Shown here: positions 1 to 8,048 of the stretch, one piece after another
How the letters are laid out: every line of letters begins with the position of its first letter
How positions within the stretch are numbered: position 1 is the first letter of the stretch
From: UMGS1519 sp050951095
GTDB taxonomy: Bacteria > Actinomycetota > Coriobacteriia > Coriobacteriales > Eggerthellaceae
Direction of reading: 5' to 3'
Length of the DNA stretch: 64,000 nucleotides
Assembly (NCBI GenBank): GCA_050951095.1
Contig: JBMNIQ010000005.1
Coordinates: forward strand, 124,001 to 188,000
Program-made: the position numbers and the translations under genes
The notes under the pieces: generated by a model
What the model saw: only the letters and a program-made list of their open reading frames with translations
Database searches by the model: none
Told to the model about the DNA's origin: nothing

Positions 1-1
1 T

Positions 2-583
2 ACCTGGGCGGACAGCTGGCAATCCCTGGTACCGGTTGATGTGGATTTGCTCATCCGGCGCACGGTGACGGTGCTGTGCTACGTGTTCACCCTTATCGTG
101 ATTCCCTTCATCCTGGTGGGATGGATGCGCGCGACGATATACGGCCGTCTGTCGGCCGGCTTCCAGATATCCCGTATCTGGTCCATGATGCGCTACCGCC
201 TAAGCGGGCTGCTGCGCATTGCGGGTATCCTGCTGGTGCTGCTGTGCGCCATTGCGGTGCTGGCCATGCTCTACATCTTAGGTGTGGGCCTGCTGGGAGC
301 CGCGTATTCCGTGATCACGCTGCTCCATGGCGGGCAGGTGGATTGGAACTACTTCGCCAGCGGCGTCATGCCCGTGGCCATTGCCGTGCTGCCGGTGCTG
401 GTATATGCGGTGGCGGTGCTGCATACATTCGCATATGTGATCATCGCCCGGTCGCTGGGCTATTGGACGGCGCAGTTCGACGTGCCCCATTGGCAGGGAC
501 AGGACGACCCCATGCCGTTCGAGCGGCAGGGGGTCGCCGGGTCCGAGGAAGGTGCCGCGGACGGGGCATCCGTCCGCCCGTGA
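2..583 (+). CDS. Multi-pass membrane protein, 5' end outside window
   Basis: The reading frame is open from base 2, so the gene probably begins upstream of the window; a GTG at 41 is the first internal start-like codon but has no convincing ribosome binding site. The visible part is about 193 residues with at least three strongly hydrophobic segments (after GTG: about residues 10-28, 57-90 and 107-135) and a charged hydrophilic C-terminal tail. It ends in the acidic, Gly/Ala-rich tail and converges on rhaD, with 7 bases between stop codons. The segment pattern with a C-terminal aromatic 'GYWTAQFD' stretch is reminiscent of DUF4013-type membrane proteins, but that is only a guess; no enzymatic motif is visible. 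Confidence 0.6.
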   Translation, partial: TWADSWQSLVPVDVDLLIRRTVTVLCYVFTLIVIPFILVGWMRATIYGRLSAGFQISRIWSMMRYRLSGLLRIAGILLVLLCAIAVLAMLYILGVGLLGAAYSVITLLHGGQVDWNYFASGVMPVAIAVLPVLVYAVAVLHTFAYVIIARSLGYWTAQFDVPHWQGQDDPMPFERQGVAGSEEGAADGASVRP

Positions 584-590
584 GCTGCAA

Positions 591-1421
591 CTAGTCCAGA
601 TACGCCGTATTCGGCTTGATGTCGTACGAGGCGCAGATGGCGCGCAGCTGGTCGTCCGTCAGAAGCTGCAGGGGCTCCGTGCCGCCGCACATGGCGCGGC
701 ACGTGGTGTAGATGCCGGCGGATTTCTCCAGCGTCTGCATCATGCCGAATGCCTGGTCGAACGTGGACGCCGTCAGGATGGCGCCGTGATGCGCCCATAT
801 CGCGCAGCGGTGCGTCTTCATCAGCTCCGCGTTCGCGTAGGCCACGTCGGTGGAGCCGGGCGCATAGAAGCCCAGCGCGCCGATGCCCTCCGGGAACATG
901 ATGATGGCCTCTGCCATGGACTTCCAGATGATGCGCGTGATGGTGCGCGAATCGGCCGGCACCACGTTCGCCAGCGCGATGCTGTTCGAGACGTGCGCAT
1001 GGTAGACGACGCGGTCCTCCTCGCGCCCGTTCGCCACGTTCGCGCTATGCGTCAGCAGGTGCGCGCAGAACTCGCTGGTGGGTTGCGTGCCGTCCGTGAA
1101 GCCCCAGACCACGCGGTAGCCCGTGCCGTCCTGGTTGATCTCAACGATGCCGATGTTCGTGTGCAGGTCGATGGAGACCTTGCGCATGTACTTGCCTGCG
1201 CCGGTGACGATGAAGAAGCTGCCGGCAAGGTTCGGGACGCTGACGCCGTTCTCGATCCACGGATTGCCCTTCGCATCCATGTAGGGCATGCAGACCTCGA
1301 TGTCCTCGGCGCTCATGCGGTAGCTCAGGTTGCCGCCGTTGCCTTCGTGCCAGCCCTGCTCGTAGCCGTCGCTGCAAAGGCGGGTGAAACGGCGGATGCA
1401 GTTCGATTGCTCGATGCTCAT
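591..1421 (-). CDS. rhaD: Rhamnulose-1-phosphate aldolase
   Basis: A class II (zinc) aldolase of 276 residues, the usual RhaD length. The family cleaves L-rhamnulose 1-phosphate to dihydroxyacetone phosphate and L-lactaldehyde in the cytoplasm. Visible family features are the N-terminal 'GNGGNLS' phosphate-binding stretch, 'FIVTGAGKYMR', a mid-protein zinc-ligand motif 'YHAHVSN' and a later 'WAHHGAI' histidine. ATG is preceded by AAAGG on the minus strand. No rhamnose isomerase, kinase, mutarotase or transporter lies next to it, so it is an orphan here. L-fuculose-phosphate aldolase is the alternative family member, but length and sequence pattern fit RhaD better. An AldA-type lactaldehyde dehydrogenase, which could use its product, lies at 44.8 kb. 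Confidence 0.88.
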   Translation of the reverse strand: MSIEQSNCIRRFTRLCSDGYEQGWHEGNGGNLSYRMSAEDIEVCMPYMDAKGNPWIENGVSVPNLAGSFFIVTGAGKYMRKVSIDLHTNIGIVEINQDGTGYRVVWGFTDGTQPTSEFCAHLLTHSANVANGREEDRVVYHAHVSNSIALANVVPADSRTITRIIWKSMAEAIIMFPEGIGALGFYAPGSTDVAYANAELMKTHRCAIWAHHGAILTASTFDQAFGMMQTLEKSAGIYTTCRAMCGGTEPLQLLTDDQLRAICASYDIKPNTAYLD

Positions 1422-1542
1422 CGTGTATCCTTTCCCGCGGGAATATAGCTGTTCGTCGTGCTGGTTCCATTATAGGCAAACGGGCGCGGCAAGAAGCGTT
1501 CCCCGCGCGTTGCGATACGGCTCCGTCATCCGGGGCGGTCGG

Positions 1543-1548
1543 TATAAT
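1543..1548 (+). promoter_or_regulatory. -10 element (TATAAT) upstream of engB
   Basis: A perfect TATAAT sits about 108 bases before the engB start and just beyond the divergent rhaD start. No good -35 is visible at 16-18 bases upstream. The assignment rests on the -10 match and position only. Confidence 0.4.
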
Positions 1549-1655
1549 GGGTGCGGGAACCGCAAGAGAACAAGGCGAACCGGATCCGGGCTGCGGGCCC
1601 GCATTCGGGCGCGGCACATGCGCGCCGGCCGTTCGCAGAGACAGGAGCGCAGAAC

Positions 1656-2258
1656 ATGAATTTCCAGAAAGCGGTGTTTACCGCCTCGTACGGCACCTCG
1701 GCCCAGCTGCCGCCGTCGAAGCGCTGGGAGGTATCGTTCGTCGGCCGTTCGAACGTGGGCAAGTCGTCGCTGATGAACAAGCTGTTCAGCCGCAAGAACC
1801 TGGTGAAGGTGTCGTCGAAGCCGGGCAAGACGTCCACGGTGAACTTCTTCGAATGCGACGGCACGGATTTCGTGGACCTTCCCGGGTACGGCTTCGCGCG
1901 CGTGTCGAAAGACGAGAAGCGCCGCTGGCAGGAGCTCATCGAGGGCTACTTCACGCAGGACCGCAAGCATGCGCTATGTGTGCTGCTGGTGGATCTGCGC
2001 CACGACGTGAGCAAGCTGGACATCCAGATGGCGGAGTTCCTGACCGCGCACGAGATCCCGTTCGTCATCGCGTTCACGAAGGCGGACAAGATCGGCAAGT
2101 CGAAGCAGTTCAGCCAGGTGAAGGCACTGTGCAGCCAGCTGACGGTGGCACAGGATGCCTACGTGGCCGTGTGTTCGTCCGTCACGGGCGCCGGCATCGA
2201 CGACCTGCGCGCGATGATCGAGGATGCCGTGGCGCAGGCGCGGACGCAGGGCGCGTAG
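1656..2258 (+). CDS. engB: Ribosome biogenesis GTPase EngB/YsxC
   Basis: A 200-residue GTPase of the YihA/YsxC/EngB family, which helps assemble the large ribosomal subunit. The P-loop 'GRSNVGKS' is at residues 30-37, the G3 motif appears as 'DLPGYG', and G4 as 'TKADK'; the length is typical. The frame is open further upstream, but the ATG at 1656 has a GGAG 6-9 bases before it and aligns with the normal N-terminus (start MNFQKAV), so this start is preferred. It stands alone between the divergent rhaD and a downstream small membrane protein. In other bacteria engB often follows clpX or lon; neither is present here. Confidence 0.93.
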   Translation: MNFQKAVFTASYGTSAQLPPSKRWEVSFVGRSNVGKSSLMNKLFSRKNLVKVSSKPGKTSTVNFFECDGTDFVDLPGYGFARVSKDEKRRWQELIEGYFTQDRKHALCVLLVDLRHDVSKLDIQMAEFLTAHEIPFVIAFTKADKIGKSKQFSQVKALCSQLTVAQDAYVAVCSSVTGAGIDDLRAMIEDAVAQARTQGA

Positions 2259-2397
2259 CGCAGCGCGGACGGGTGGGGAGGACCCGCCTTCCGGCTTGCG
2301 GCTGCAGCGCCGTGTTCGCGCATAAGGCGTCGGCGGGGAAGGGCCGTTCCGAACCCTGAGGCGTCCGAACCGCGGCACGTACGTTGGCCGGCGCGGG

Positions 2398-2410
2398 TTT
2401 GATAGAATGT
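2398..2410 (+). promoter_or_regulatory. Extended -10 promoter (TGATAGAAT)
   Basis: A 13-base string, TTTGATAGAATGT, lies about 45 bases before the next start codon and contains a TG-N-TAGAAT extended -10. The identical 13-mer recurs at 34230-34242 upstream of a secreted protein, supporting it as a real promoter element of this genome. No matching -35 is seen. Confidence 0.5.
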
Positions 2411-2451
2411 AACGAAGTAAGATTCGGGATTTCGAACGGAAGGAGAAGCAT

Positions 2452-2808
2452 ATGCCCTTGTTCGTGGCACAGCTGTACCGTTTGATTCCCGTCATCGTCT
2501 TCGTGGTGGCCGTGCTGATCATCGTGTACGCCGTGGTGTGGAACACGCGCGGCGGCGAACGCGCGAAGGAAGTGCTGCTTTCCGTGCTGCGCTGGCTGAG
2601 CTACATCGGCATCGGCGTATCGGTGCTGTTCACCGGCTATGCGGCATCCGAGGGCAACACCATGCTGGCGCTGTTCTTCGGCAGCTGCCTGGGCCTGTTC
2701 GCAATCATGCTGGCCATCGATATCATCTGCGAGCGCACGCTGGAGAAGCATCGGCGCGAGCGCAAGTTCCACGACATTGCGAAGAAGGATCCGCAGGATC
2801 GCCGCTAG
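2452..2808 (+). CDS. Small integral membrane protein, unknown function
   Basis: A 118-residue protein with three predicted membrane segments (about residues 10-29, 45-62 and 70-92) and a highly charged cytoplasmic tail of about 25 residues (KHRRERKFHD...). ATG at 2452 follows AAGGAGAAG at 7-9 bases, a strong ribosome binding site. No family is recognised. It is followed 54 bases later by another small membrane protein on the same strand, so the two may be co-transcribed from the extended -10 at 2398. Confidence 0.75.
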   Translation: MPLFVAQLYRLIPVIVFVVAVLIIVYAVVWNTRGGERAKEVLLSVLRWLSYIGIGVSVLFTGYAASEGNTMLALFFGSCLGLFAIMLAIDIICERTLEKHRRERKFHDIAKKDPQDRR

Positions 2809-2862
2809 GCCGACAGGGGGCCAAGCGCCGCAATCGCGGGTTTATTCGGGGGTGCAATCCAT

Positions 2863-3087
2863 ATGAGCAAGAAAAAGAAGAAGGTCCACGGCATGACGCC
2901 CGCCCAAGCGGCGGCGGCGCGCAAGGAGGAGACGTACGAGCCTTCGGGGAAAAGCGAGTTCCGCGATTGGTGGGATCGCCAGCCGACGCGCTCGAAGGTC
3001 GGCTCCGTGGGGTTCTTCGTCATCATCATGGTGCTGCTCATCTGCTGGCTGGTCGTGCCGTACTTCGTCTACGGCCCGGTGAACTGA
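2863..3087 (+). CDS. Small single-pass membrane protein
   Basis: A 74-residue protein with a very basic N-terminus (six lysines in the first seven residues), an acidic/charged middle and one hydrophobic segment near the C-terminus (about residues 48-70), ending outside or just across the membrane. The layout (basic soluble N-terminus, C-terminal anchor) suggests a tail-anchored protein. The upstream bases GGGGG at 2849-2853 may serve as ribosome binding site. No family recognised; real because of its clean start and conserved-looking composition next to a similar small gene. Confidence 0.65.
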   Translation: MSKKKKKVHGMTPAQAAAARKEETYEPSGKSEFRDWWDRQPTRSKVGSVGFFVIIMVLLICWLVVPYFVYGPVN

Positions 3088-3224
3088 CGCCGCCGGCGCT
3101 TCTCTTCTTCCCGCCGCAACGCCCGCATTGCGCGAAAATCGCGTGAGGGCATCGTGCATATGAAAGTAATCTGCCGTCCTCGTTGCGTGATGGTGAAAAT
3201 GCGGGGTTTCGCGTTGCCCTGAAC

Positions 3225-3230
3225 TATAAT
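3225..3230 (+). promoter_or_regulatory. -10 element (TATAAT) upstream of the flippase
   Basis: Perfect TATAAT about 115 bases before the TTG start of the flippase gene; no convincing -35. If used, it implies a roughly 110-base untranslated leader. Confidence 0.4.
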
Positions 3231-3345
3231 CAGACACTCGAAAGCAAAGGACATTCGATCCGCTGCCGCCTTCGGCGGCGTGCGGTGCAGAGCAGAGAAG
3301 CTGGGCCGGCGCTGCCGGCATCGCGATACACGGGAGCGAGACGTT

Positions 3346-5484
3346 TTGGCAGACCGCAGGGTTTCGGACGGGCAAGGAGACGGGCAATCGGGCAATCCGC
3401 GCTATCAGGGCGCGCATGAGCGCGTGCAGGCGCCGCAGGCACGCAGGAGCGAGGCGCAGGCGCGTCATGCCCGCGCGGCCGCACAGCCGACGGGCTCTGA
3501 AGGCCGCGCTTCTGCACGGGAATCTCGCGGTAGGCGCGGCGGCATCTCCGGCAAGCTCGATGAGCGCCGGGCCCGCAAGCAGGAGAAGGCCGCGGCGAAG
3601 GAAGCGAAGCGCGAAGAGAAGCGCCGCGCGAAGGAGGCGGGCGAACCCGGTGCGGTGCGCCGTCTTATCAACGCGTGGGCGGATCGCCTGCTGGGCGCCG
3701 CGAAAGACGGCGGCCTGAGCAAGCAGGAAGCGGAATACGCCGGGCATCGGACCACGGCGGACTACATCTGGAACACGGCGGGCCTGGGTGCATTCGGCAT
3801 GGTGTTCCCGCTGCTGACCATCGTGGTCACGCAGCTCTGCGGCGCCGAGCAGGCCGGTCGCTTCTCGCTGGCGTTCGTGGCCGGCCAGCTGCTGATCATC
3901 ATTGCAAATTACGGCATCCGCACGTACCAGGTGTCGGACGTGAAGGAGGTTCGCTCCTTCTCGGAATACCAGGTGAACCGCTGGATCACATGCATCGCCA
4001 TGCTGCTCATCGGCTATATCTACTGCTGCATCCGCGGATATTCCGGCGAGATGTTCACGATGTTCATGTGGGTGTTCATCTACCGTATGGTGGACGGCTT
4101 GGCGGACGTCTACGAAGGCCGCCTGCAGCAGATGGACAAGCTGTACCTGGCGGGCATCTCGCAGACCGTGCGTTCGCTGCTTGCGTTCCTGACGTGCACC
4201 ATCGTGCTGTTCCTTACGCATGACCTGGGCATTGCCAGCGTCGCCATGGGCATCGCGGCCATCCTGTCGTTCGTGGTCATCACGTTCCCGCTGGCGCTGC
4301 TGGAGACGCCGAAGTCGCGGCGCATGTCCATCGGCGGCGTGATCCGCCTGTTCAAGGACGGCTTCCCGGTGTTCCTGGCGCTGTTCCTGTACGCGTTCAT
4401 CGATAACATGCCGAAGTTCGTCATGGAAGGCGTGCTGACGTACGACAACCAGCTGTACTTCAACGCGCTGTACTTCCCGGCGCAGGCCATCCTGATGACG
4501 GTCGGCTTCATCTACAAGCCCATGCTCGTGCGCATCGCGAATGCGTGGGCCGATCCGTCGCGCCGCCGCCGCTTCGACCTGTTCGTGTTCGCCATGGTGC
4601 TGCTCATTGCGGCCATAACGGCCATCGGCATCCTGCTGATGGGCTGGATCGGCATCCCCATCATGAGCTTCCTGTACGGGTTGGACTTCGAGCAGTTCCG
4701 CACCATGTCGTACGTCATGCTGGTGGCGGGCGGCATCACGGGCGTCATCGACTTCCTGTACCAGGTCATCACCGTCATGCGCCATCAGCGCGATGTCATG
4801 CGGCTGTACATCGTCACGTTCGGCTTCTCGCTGTTCGTGCCGTATCTGATGGTTCACACGGCGGGCCTGAACGGCGCCATCGACGGCTACCTGATCGTCA
4901 TGGCCATCCTGATGGCGCTGCTGGTGATGGAGTACATCACCGTGCGCCTGAACTACTCGAAGAACCCGAAGAAGAATCCCGAGTACATGGCGGGCAGCCC
5001 GATAGAAGCGAAGGAGACGCATCGCATGCACCGCGGCGAGGCGCCGCGCACGGTCCCGCATCGCCGTACGGAGAATACGGCGGGCGCGCAGCCGGGGCAG
5101 GCGCCCGTGCAGCAGGCGCCGCAGCAGGCCCCCGCGCAGCAAGCGCCCGTGCAACAGCAGATGCCCATGCAGCCGGGGCAGGCATCCCTACAGCAGGCGC
5201 CGCAGCAGGCTCCGGTGCAGACCGCGCCCGCCGTGCCGCAGGCGGGCAACCCGCAAGGTGCGTTCCGCCCGGTGCAGACGCGCGAAGGCGCCGCGGATGC
5301 ATACGGTAACGGCGTGCAGCAGGCGGTTGCTCCGCAGACGCCGGCGCAGCCTGTCCCGCAGCGTTCCGTGTCGCAGGCGCCCGTGCGGCTACCGCCGGTG
5401 CCGAAATCCGCTCAGGCGGTGCCCGATCCGTTCGATGACGACGATTACGACGGGGAAGGGGAGTCTTCCCAAACGCGCAGCTAG
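3346..5484 (+). CDS. Polysaccharide flippase (Wzx/MATE-like) with long Gln/Pro/Ala-rich tail
   Basis: About 712 residues in three parts: a charged, Lys/Arg/Ala-rich N-terminal region (1-130), a core of about 12-14 membrane segments (roughly 135-535) typical of the oligosaccharide flippase superfamily, and a cytoplasmic tail (536-712) dominated by QQAP-type repeats ending in an acidic DDDDYD stretch. The family moves lipid-linked sugar units across the membrane. I chose the TTG at 3346 because GGGAG lies 9 bases upstream; the frame is open further upstream to an ATG at 3280 with no such site. It is 54 kb from the exopolysaccharide cluster and has no glycosyltransferase neighbour, so its substrate is unclear. 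The two hydrophilic extensions are unusual for the family. Confidence 0.75.
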   Translation: MADRRVSDGQGDGQSGNPRYQGAHERVQAPQARRSEAQARHARAAAQPTGSEGRASARESRGRRGGISGKLDERRARKQEKAAAKEAKREEKRRAKEAGEPGAVRRLINAWADRLLGAAKDGGLSKQEAEYAGHRTTADYIWNTAGLGAFGMVFPLLTIVVTQLCGAEQAGRFSLAFVAGQLLIIIANYGIRTYQVSDVKEVRSFSEYQVNRWITCIAMLLIGYIYCCIRGYSGEMFTMFMWVFIYRMVDGLADVYEGRLQQMDKLYLAGISQTVRSLLAFLTCTIVLFLTHDLGIASVAMGIAAILSFVVITFPLALLETPKSRRMSIGGVIRLFKDGFPVFLALFLYAFIDNMPKFVMEGVLTYDNQLYFNALYFPAQAILMTVGFIYKPMLVRIANAWADPSRRRRFDLFVFAMVLLIAAITAIGILLMGWIGIPIMSFLYGLDFEQFRTMSYVMLVAGGITGVIDFLYQVITVMRHQRDVMRLYIVTFGFSLFVPYLMVHTAGLNGAIDGYLIVMAILMALLVMEYITVRLNYSKNPKKNPEYMAGSPIEAKETHRMHRGEAPRTVPHRRTENTAGAQPGQAPVQQAPQQAPAQQAPVQQQMPMQPGQASLQQAPQQAPVQTAPAVPQAGNPQGAFRPVQTREGAADAYGNGVQQAVAPQTPAQPVPQRSVSQAPVRLPPVPKSAQAVPDPFDDDDYDGEGESSQTRS

Positions 5485-5912
5485 CACGCGCAGCTTCGCC
5501 TTGTCCCTGCTAAGGAATGGCTTCGAAGCGAAATGTGCGCAAGATATGGAGAAAGTTCTAAATGGCTAACAATTTCCCTGTACCCTCTTGCGCAAATAGT
5601 TAGAAAAGACTAATTTAATACCTGTCCCAAACACCCCTTGGGTGCGGCCGGTTCGCCGAGATAGCCTGTCCTTGTCTCCGCAGGCGGATATGGCGGGCCG
5701 GCCTCATCCGCATCTATGGGGCATTTCATCCGTTTCCAATCGGCGGATGAAAGCAGTCTGCTGCGTCGGCCCTGTCTCCCCGACGCAAAACTGCCCGCTC
5801 CACCATCTTGGCGGAGCGGGCATTCTTCATTCTCGCGCCGGTCCTATGCCGGCATTGCTGCGCGTTGCGGCGGCGAAGGCGCAATCGCGCCGCCGAAGGT
5901 GGGGATGGCGGC
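5485..5912. other. Intergenic stretch with several perfect inverted repeats
   Basis: No protein-coding gene is credible here. The first 150 bases are AT-richer than the surroundings. Perfect inverted repeats are TGCGCAAGA 5536-5544 with TCTTGCGCA 5586-5594; CACCC 5632-5636 with GGGTG 5640-5644; GGCCGG 5646-5651 with CCGGCC 5698-5703; TTTCATCCG 5724-5732 with CGGATGAAA 5744-5752; TGCGTCGG 5762-5769 with CCGACGCA 5780-5787; and the terminator-like pair listed separately. Such a density suggests a structured transcript or a remnant, but I recognise no known RNA family (no RNase P, tmRNA, SRP or 6S signature was found by eye). Confidence 0.45.
5793..5821 (-). terminator. Terminator hairpin downstream of the flavin reductase
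   Basis: GCCCGCTCC 5793-5801 pairs perfectly with GGAGCGGGC 5813-5821. Read on the minus strand the hairpin is followed by AGTTTTGC, so it fits as the terminator of the gene that ends at 5913; on the plus strand it is followed by ATTCTTCATTCT and may act in both directions. Confidence 0.6.
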
Positions 5913-6449
5913 CTATTCCTCGATGTAGGCGGCCAGCACCTCGCCGTAATACGCCGTATGCATGTCGCGGTTCGCGCCGCAGTTCGTGCTGTCCACATCG
6001 GCGGGGTAGAAGCGGTCGAGCGCGTCCTGGGGCATGGCGCCGCCGCCGAACGTCTGCTTGTAGACGATCTTGCATTCCAGCGTCAAGGGGAATTCCTTGA
6101 AGCCTTCTACGCCGTTGACGGAGGCCGGGAACGGCGTCAGGCCCAGCTGGGCCACCTTGTCCATGCCGCGGCCCGTGACGGAGCCCGCTTTGCCCAGGAT
6201 GGAGCGGTCGCATGCGCCGTACGGCACGCTGACGGTGAAATACGGGTTCGCCTCAAGCAGCTCGTGCGTGTAGCGGCCGGTGCGGACATACGTGACGAAC
6301 GTGGGCTTTCCCCAGAACGTGCCCACGGAGCCCCAGGAGATGGTCATGGTGTTCAGCTTGCCGCCGGCCTTCGAATTCAGCAGCACGCCCTTGCTCAGGG
6401 CCTCCAGCAGCTCCGTCCCGTGGGAATAGACGTCGATTTCCTTCTTCAT
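5913..6449 (-). CDS. Flavin reductase-like (flavoredoxin-type) protein
   Basis: A 178-residue protein of the split-barrel flavin reductase family, which binds FMN and is involved in flavin reduction or electron transfer. The core pattern 'TMTISWGSVGTFWGKP' followed by 'VRTGRYTHELL' and 'FTVSVPYG' is typical of the family's FMN-binding half. ATG at 6449 has a strong AGGAGG site 5 bases upstream on the minus strand. It is transcribed alone, ending at a hairpin at 5793-5821. Substrate and partner are not indicated by neighbours. Confidence 0.8.
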   Translation of the reverse strand: MKKEIDVYSHGTELLEALSKGVLLNSKAGGKLNTMTISWGSVGTFWGKPTFVTYVRTGRYTHELLEANPYFTVSVPYGACDRSILGKAGSVTGRGMDKVAQLGLTPFPASVNGVEGFKEFPLTLECKIVYKQTFGGGAMPQDALDRFYPADVDSTNCGANRDMHTAYYGEVLAAYIEE

Positions 6450-6633
6450 GCGGTCCTCCTTCGCGCCCTTGGGGGCGCCTCGGTGATTTCACTGCGATTA
6501 TGACGGAGCGGTATGGAGAAAGGAAGCAGCTTCGTTTCGGTTTTTCTCCCGCTGCGGGCGTCGCCGCTTCGGCGGGTGCTTTTGCGTTACGATACGTGCG
6601 GAAAGCAAACAGTGTAAGGGGCAAGGAGAAGAT

Positions 6634-7803
6634 ATGGCGAAGATCAAGATTGAGGTAGACGGCAAGACGCTGCGCGAGGCGAAGGATTTGGCCGAGGACC
6701 TGGGGCTGGACCTGCAGTCCGTGACGCGGGCGTTCTATCGCCAGATAGTGCGCGAAGGGCGCATTCCGCTGGATCTGTCCATGCGCGCCCCGCAGCCGGC
6801 ATTCGTGCCTGCGCCGCCCGTTCCGCCGATGACCGCTGCGGCACCCGTTCCCGCAGTCGAGGCGTCCGCACCGGCACCGCAACCCGCATCCGCGCCCGTG
6901 CCGGCGGCAAAGCAGGAGGCGAAGAAGCCGGCAGCCCCGAAGACTGCGTCCCCGAAGCCCGAAACGCCGAAGCCGGAGGCCCCGAAGACGCCGGCGCCCG
7001 CTGCTGCGAAGCCCGCGCCTGCGCCGGCGCCTGCGAATCCCGCACCTGCCGCCGCGAAGGCTGCAGCCCCGAAGCCCGCGAAGGGGGAGCCGCAGAAACC
7101 GGCGCCCCGCATTCCCACGATGAACGAGATCCCCTCGCAGGACGAGCTGCTGGAGCGCATGCTGGAGGCGAAGGAGGAAGCCGAGATGGAGGCGCGCGCG
7201 GAAGAGGCCGTGGCGCGCGACAACGAGCGCAAGCGCGCCCGTAAAGAGGCGTTCGACCGCGCGGCCGACGAGGCGGCGGCGCAGCGCCGCGCGCAGGAAG
7301 AGGCCAAGAAGCAGGAGCAGAAGGCTGCAGAGGGCATGACGGCGGCAGACATGCTGACGCCGGCGCAGCTGGCCGAGCTCACGGCATCCGAGCTTGAGGC
7401 GCTGAAGCGCCAGCCCGCCGCGAGCGCCGCATCCCCGGCGGCAGCGGCAAATACGTCGGTGTCGAAGAAGGCCGCGGCCACGAAGCCCGAAACGCCGAAG
7501 CCGTCCGCGGCAAAGCCGGCAACGAAGGCTGCGGCGGCAAACGCCGCGAAGCCCGCAGCGGCAGGCACAGCGGCCGGTGCGGCTATGGGCGCGGCGGCAG
7601 GCGCAGCGATGGGCGCAGCGGCGCAGGGCGACGCGCACGAGCAATCCCGCTTCCCGTTCAACGACGTGCCGATGACGCCGGAGGAGCAGGACGAGCTGCG
7701 CCGCGAGGATCAGCGCTGGCGTGACGAGGGCTGGCGCGGCAGCTGGCTGTTCGAGGGGGACGATCCCGACGACGAGCTCTTGTTCGGTCCTTATGAAATA
7801 TAG
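6634..7803 (+). CDS. RelB/DinJ-like N-domain fused to Ala/Pro/Lys-rich and coiled-coil regions
   Basis: A 389-residue protein of unusual build. Residues 1-48 match the RelB/DinJ antitoxin pattern (a beta strand, two helices and the closing 'REGRIPLDLS'), i.e. a ribbon-helix-helix DNA-binding fold. Residues 50-160 are Pro/Ala/Lys low complexity; 165-235 form a highly charged probable coiled coil; 236-260 is a short amphipathic piece; 262-330 is again Ala/Lys low complexity; 335-389 is an acidic, aromatic C-terminus (…GWRGSWLFEGDD…). No toxin gene is adjacent, so a toxin-antitoxin role is doubtful. The Lys/Ala/Pro repeats resemble histone H1-like tails, which suggests a nucleoid-associated or large-scale DNA-binding role; this is inference. 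ATG at 6634 follows GGAG. A terminator follows at 7834. Confidence 0.75.
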   Translation: MAKIKIEVDGKTLREAKDLAEDLGLDLQSVTRAFYRQIVREGRIPLDLSMRAPQPAFVPAPPVPPMTAAAPVPAVEASAPAPQPASAPVPAAKQEAKKPAAPKTASPKPETPKPEAPKTPAPAAAKPAPAPAPANPAPAAAKAAAPKPAKGEPQKPAPRIPTMNEIPSQDELLERMLEAKEEAEMEARAEEAVARDNERKRARKEAFDRAADEAAAQRRAQEEAKKQEQKAAEGMTAADMLTPAQLAELTASELEALKRQPAASAASPAAAANTSVSKKAAATKPETPKPSAAKPATKAAAANAAKPAAAGTAAGAAMGAAAGAAMGAAAQGDAHEQSRFPFNDVPMTPEEQDELRREDQRWRDEGWRGSWLFEGDDPDDELLFGPYEI

Positions 7804-7833
7804 TGGCGGCAGCGCCGTGCAATGAGGTATGGT

Positions 7834-7872
7834 AGAAGCGTTCGGTCCGTGCGGGCCGGGCGCTTCTTTTTC
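7834..7872 (+). terminator. Rho-independent terminator
   Basis: AGAAGCG 7834-7840 pairs with CGCTTCT 7861-7867, with an inner GGTCC/GGGCC stem, followed by a run of T. It separates the RelB-like gene from the suf operon. Confidence 0.8.
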
Positions 7873-7951
7873 TCTGCGAAGCGGTGTTGCACCGCTGTTC
7901 GGCCGCTTGCGGCGAAATGTGTGCAGAGCACTTGCATTTCTTCCCCCGTTC

Positions 7952-7981
7952 TTCACTAAATCCTAGCTCCGTGGTAGGATT
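7952..7981 (+). promoter_or_regulatory. suf promoter with overlapping dyad operator
   Basis: A perfect 7-base dyad, AATCCTA 7959-7965 and TAGGATT 7975-7981, is separated by 9 bases. Its right half contains TAGGAT (7975-7980), a plausible -10 with TTCACT (7952-7957) 17 bases upstream as a -35. A protein bound to the dyad would therefore sit on the promoter. The same CCTA-N9-TAGG layout recurs upstream of patB (40257-40273) and, with one mismatch, at cysE (42808-42824). The likely binder is an Rrf2-family regulator such as IscR or CymR; no such gene is in the window. Confidence 0.6.
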
Positions 7982-8048
7982 ACGCCTTGAGAAACAAGGA
8001 GGCAGGGCGGCATCATGCCGCCTGAAAGAAGAACAAGGAGGGCTTCCC

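Noticed and set aside
2842..5154. A 770-codon open frame on the minus strand opposite the flippase, and similar long frames opposite sufB/D/S, dmsA and trpE.
   Set aside because: They mirror real genes in a GC-rich genome, are full of Arg/His/Ala/Gln, lack ribosome binding sites and show no family motif.
6634..7803. Classical type II toxin-antitoxin pair.
   Set aside because: No toxin frame upstream or downstream; the protein is more than four times the length of a RelB antitoxin.
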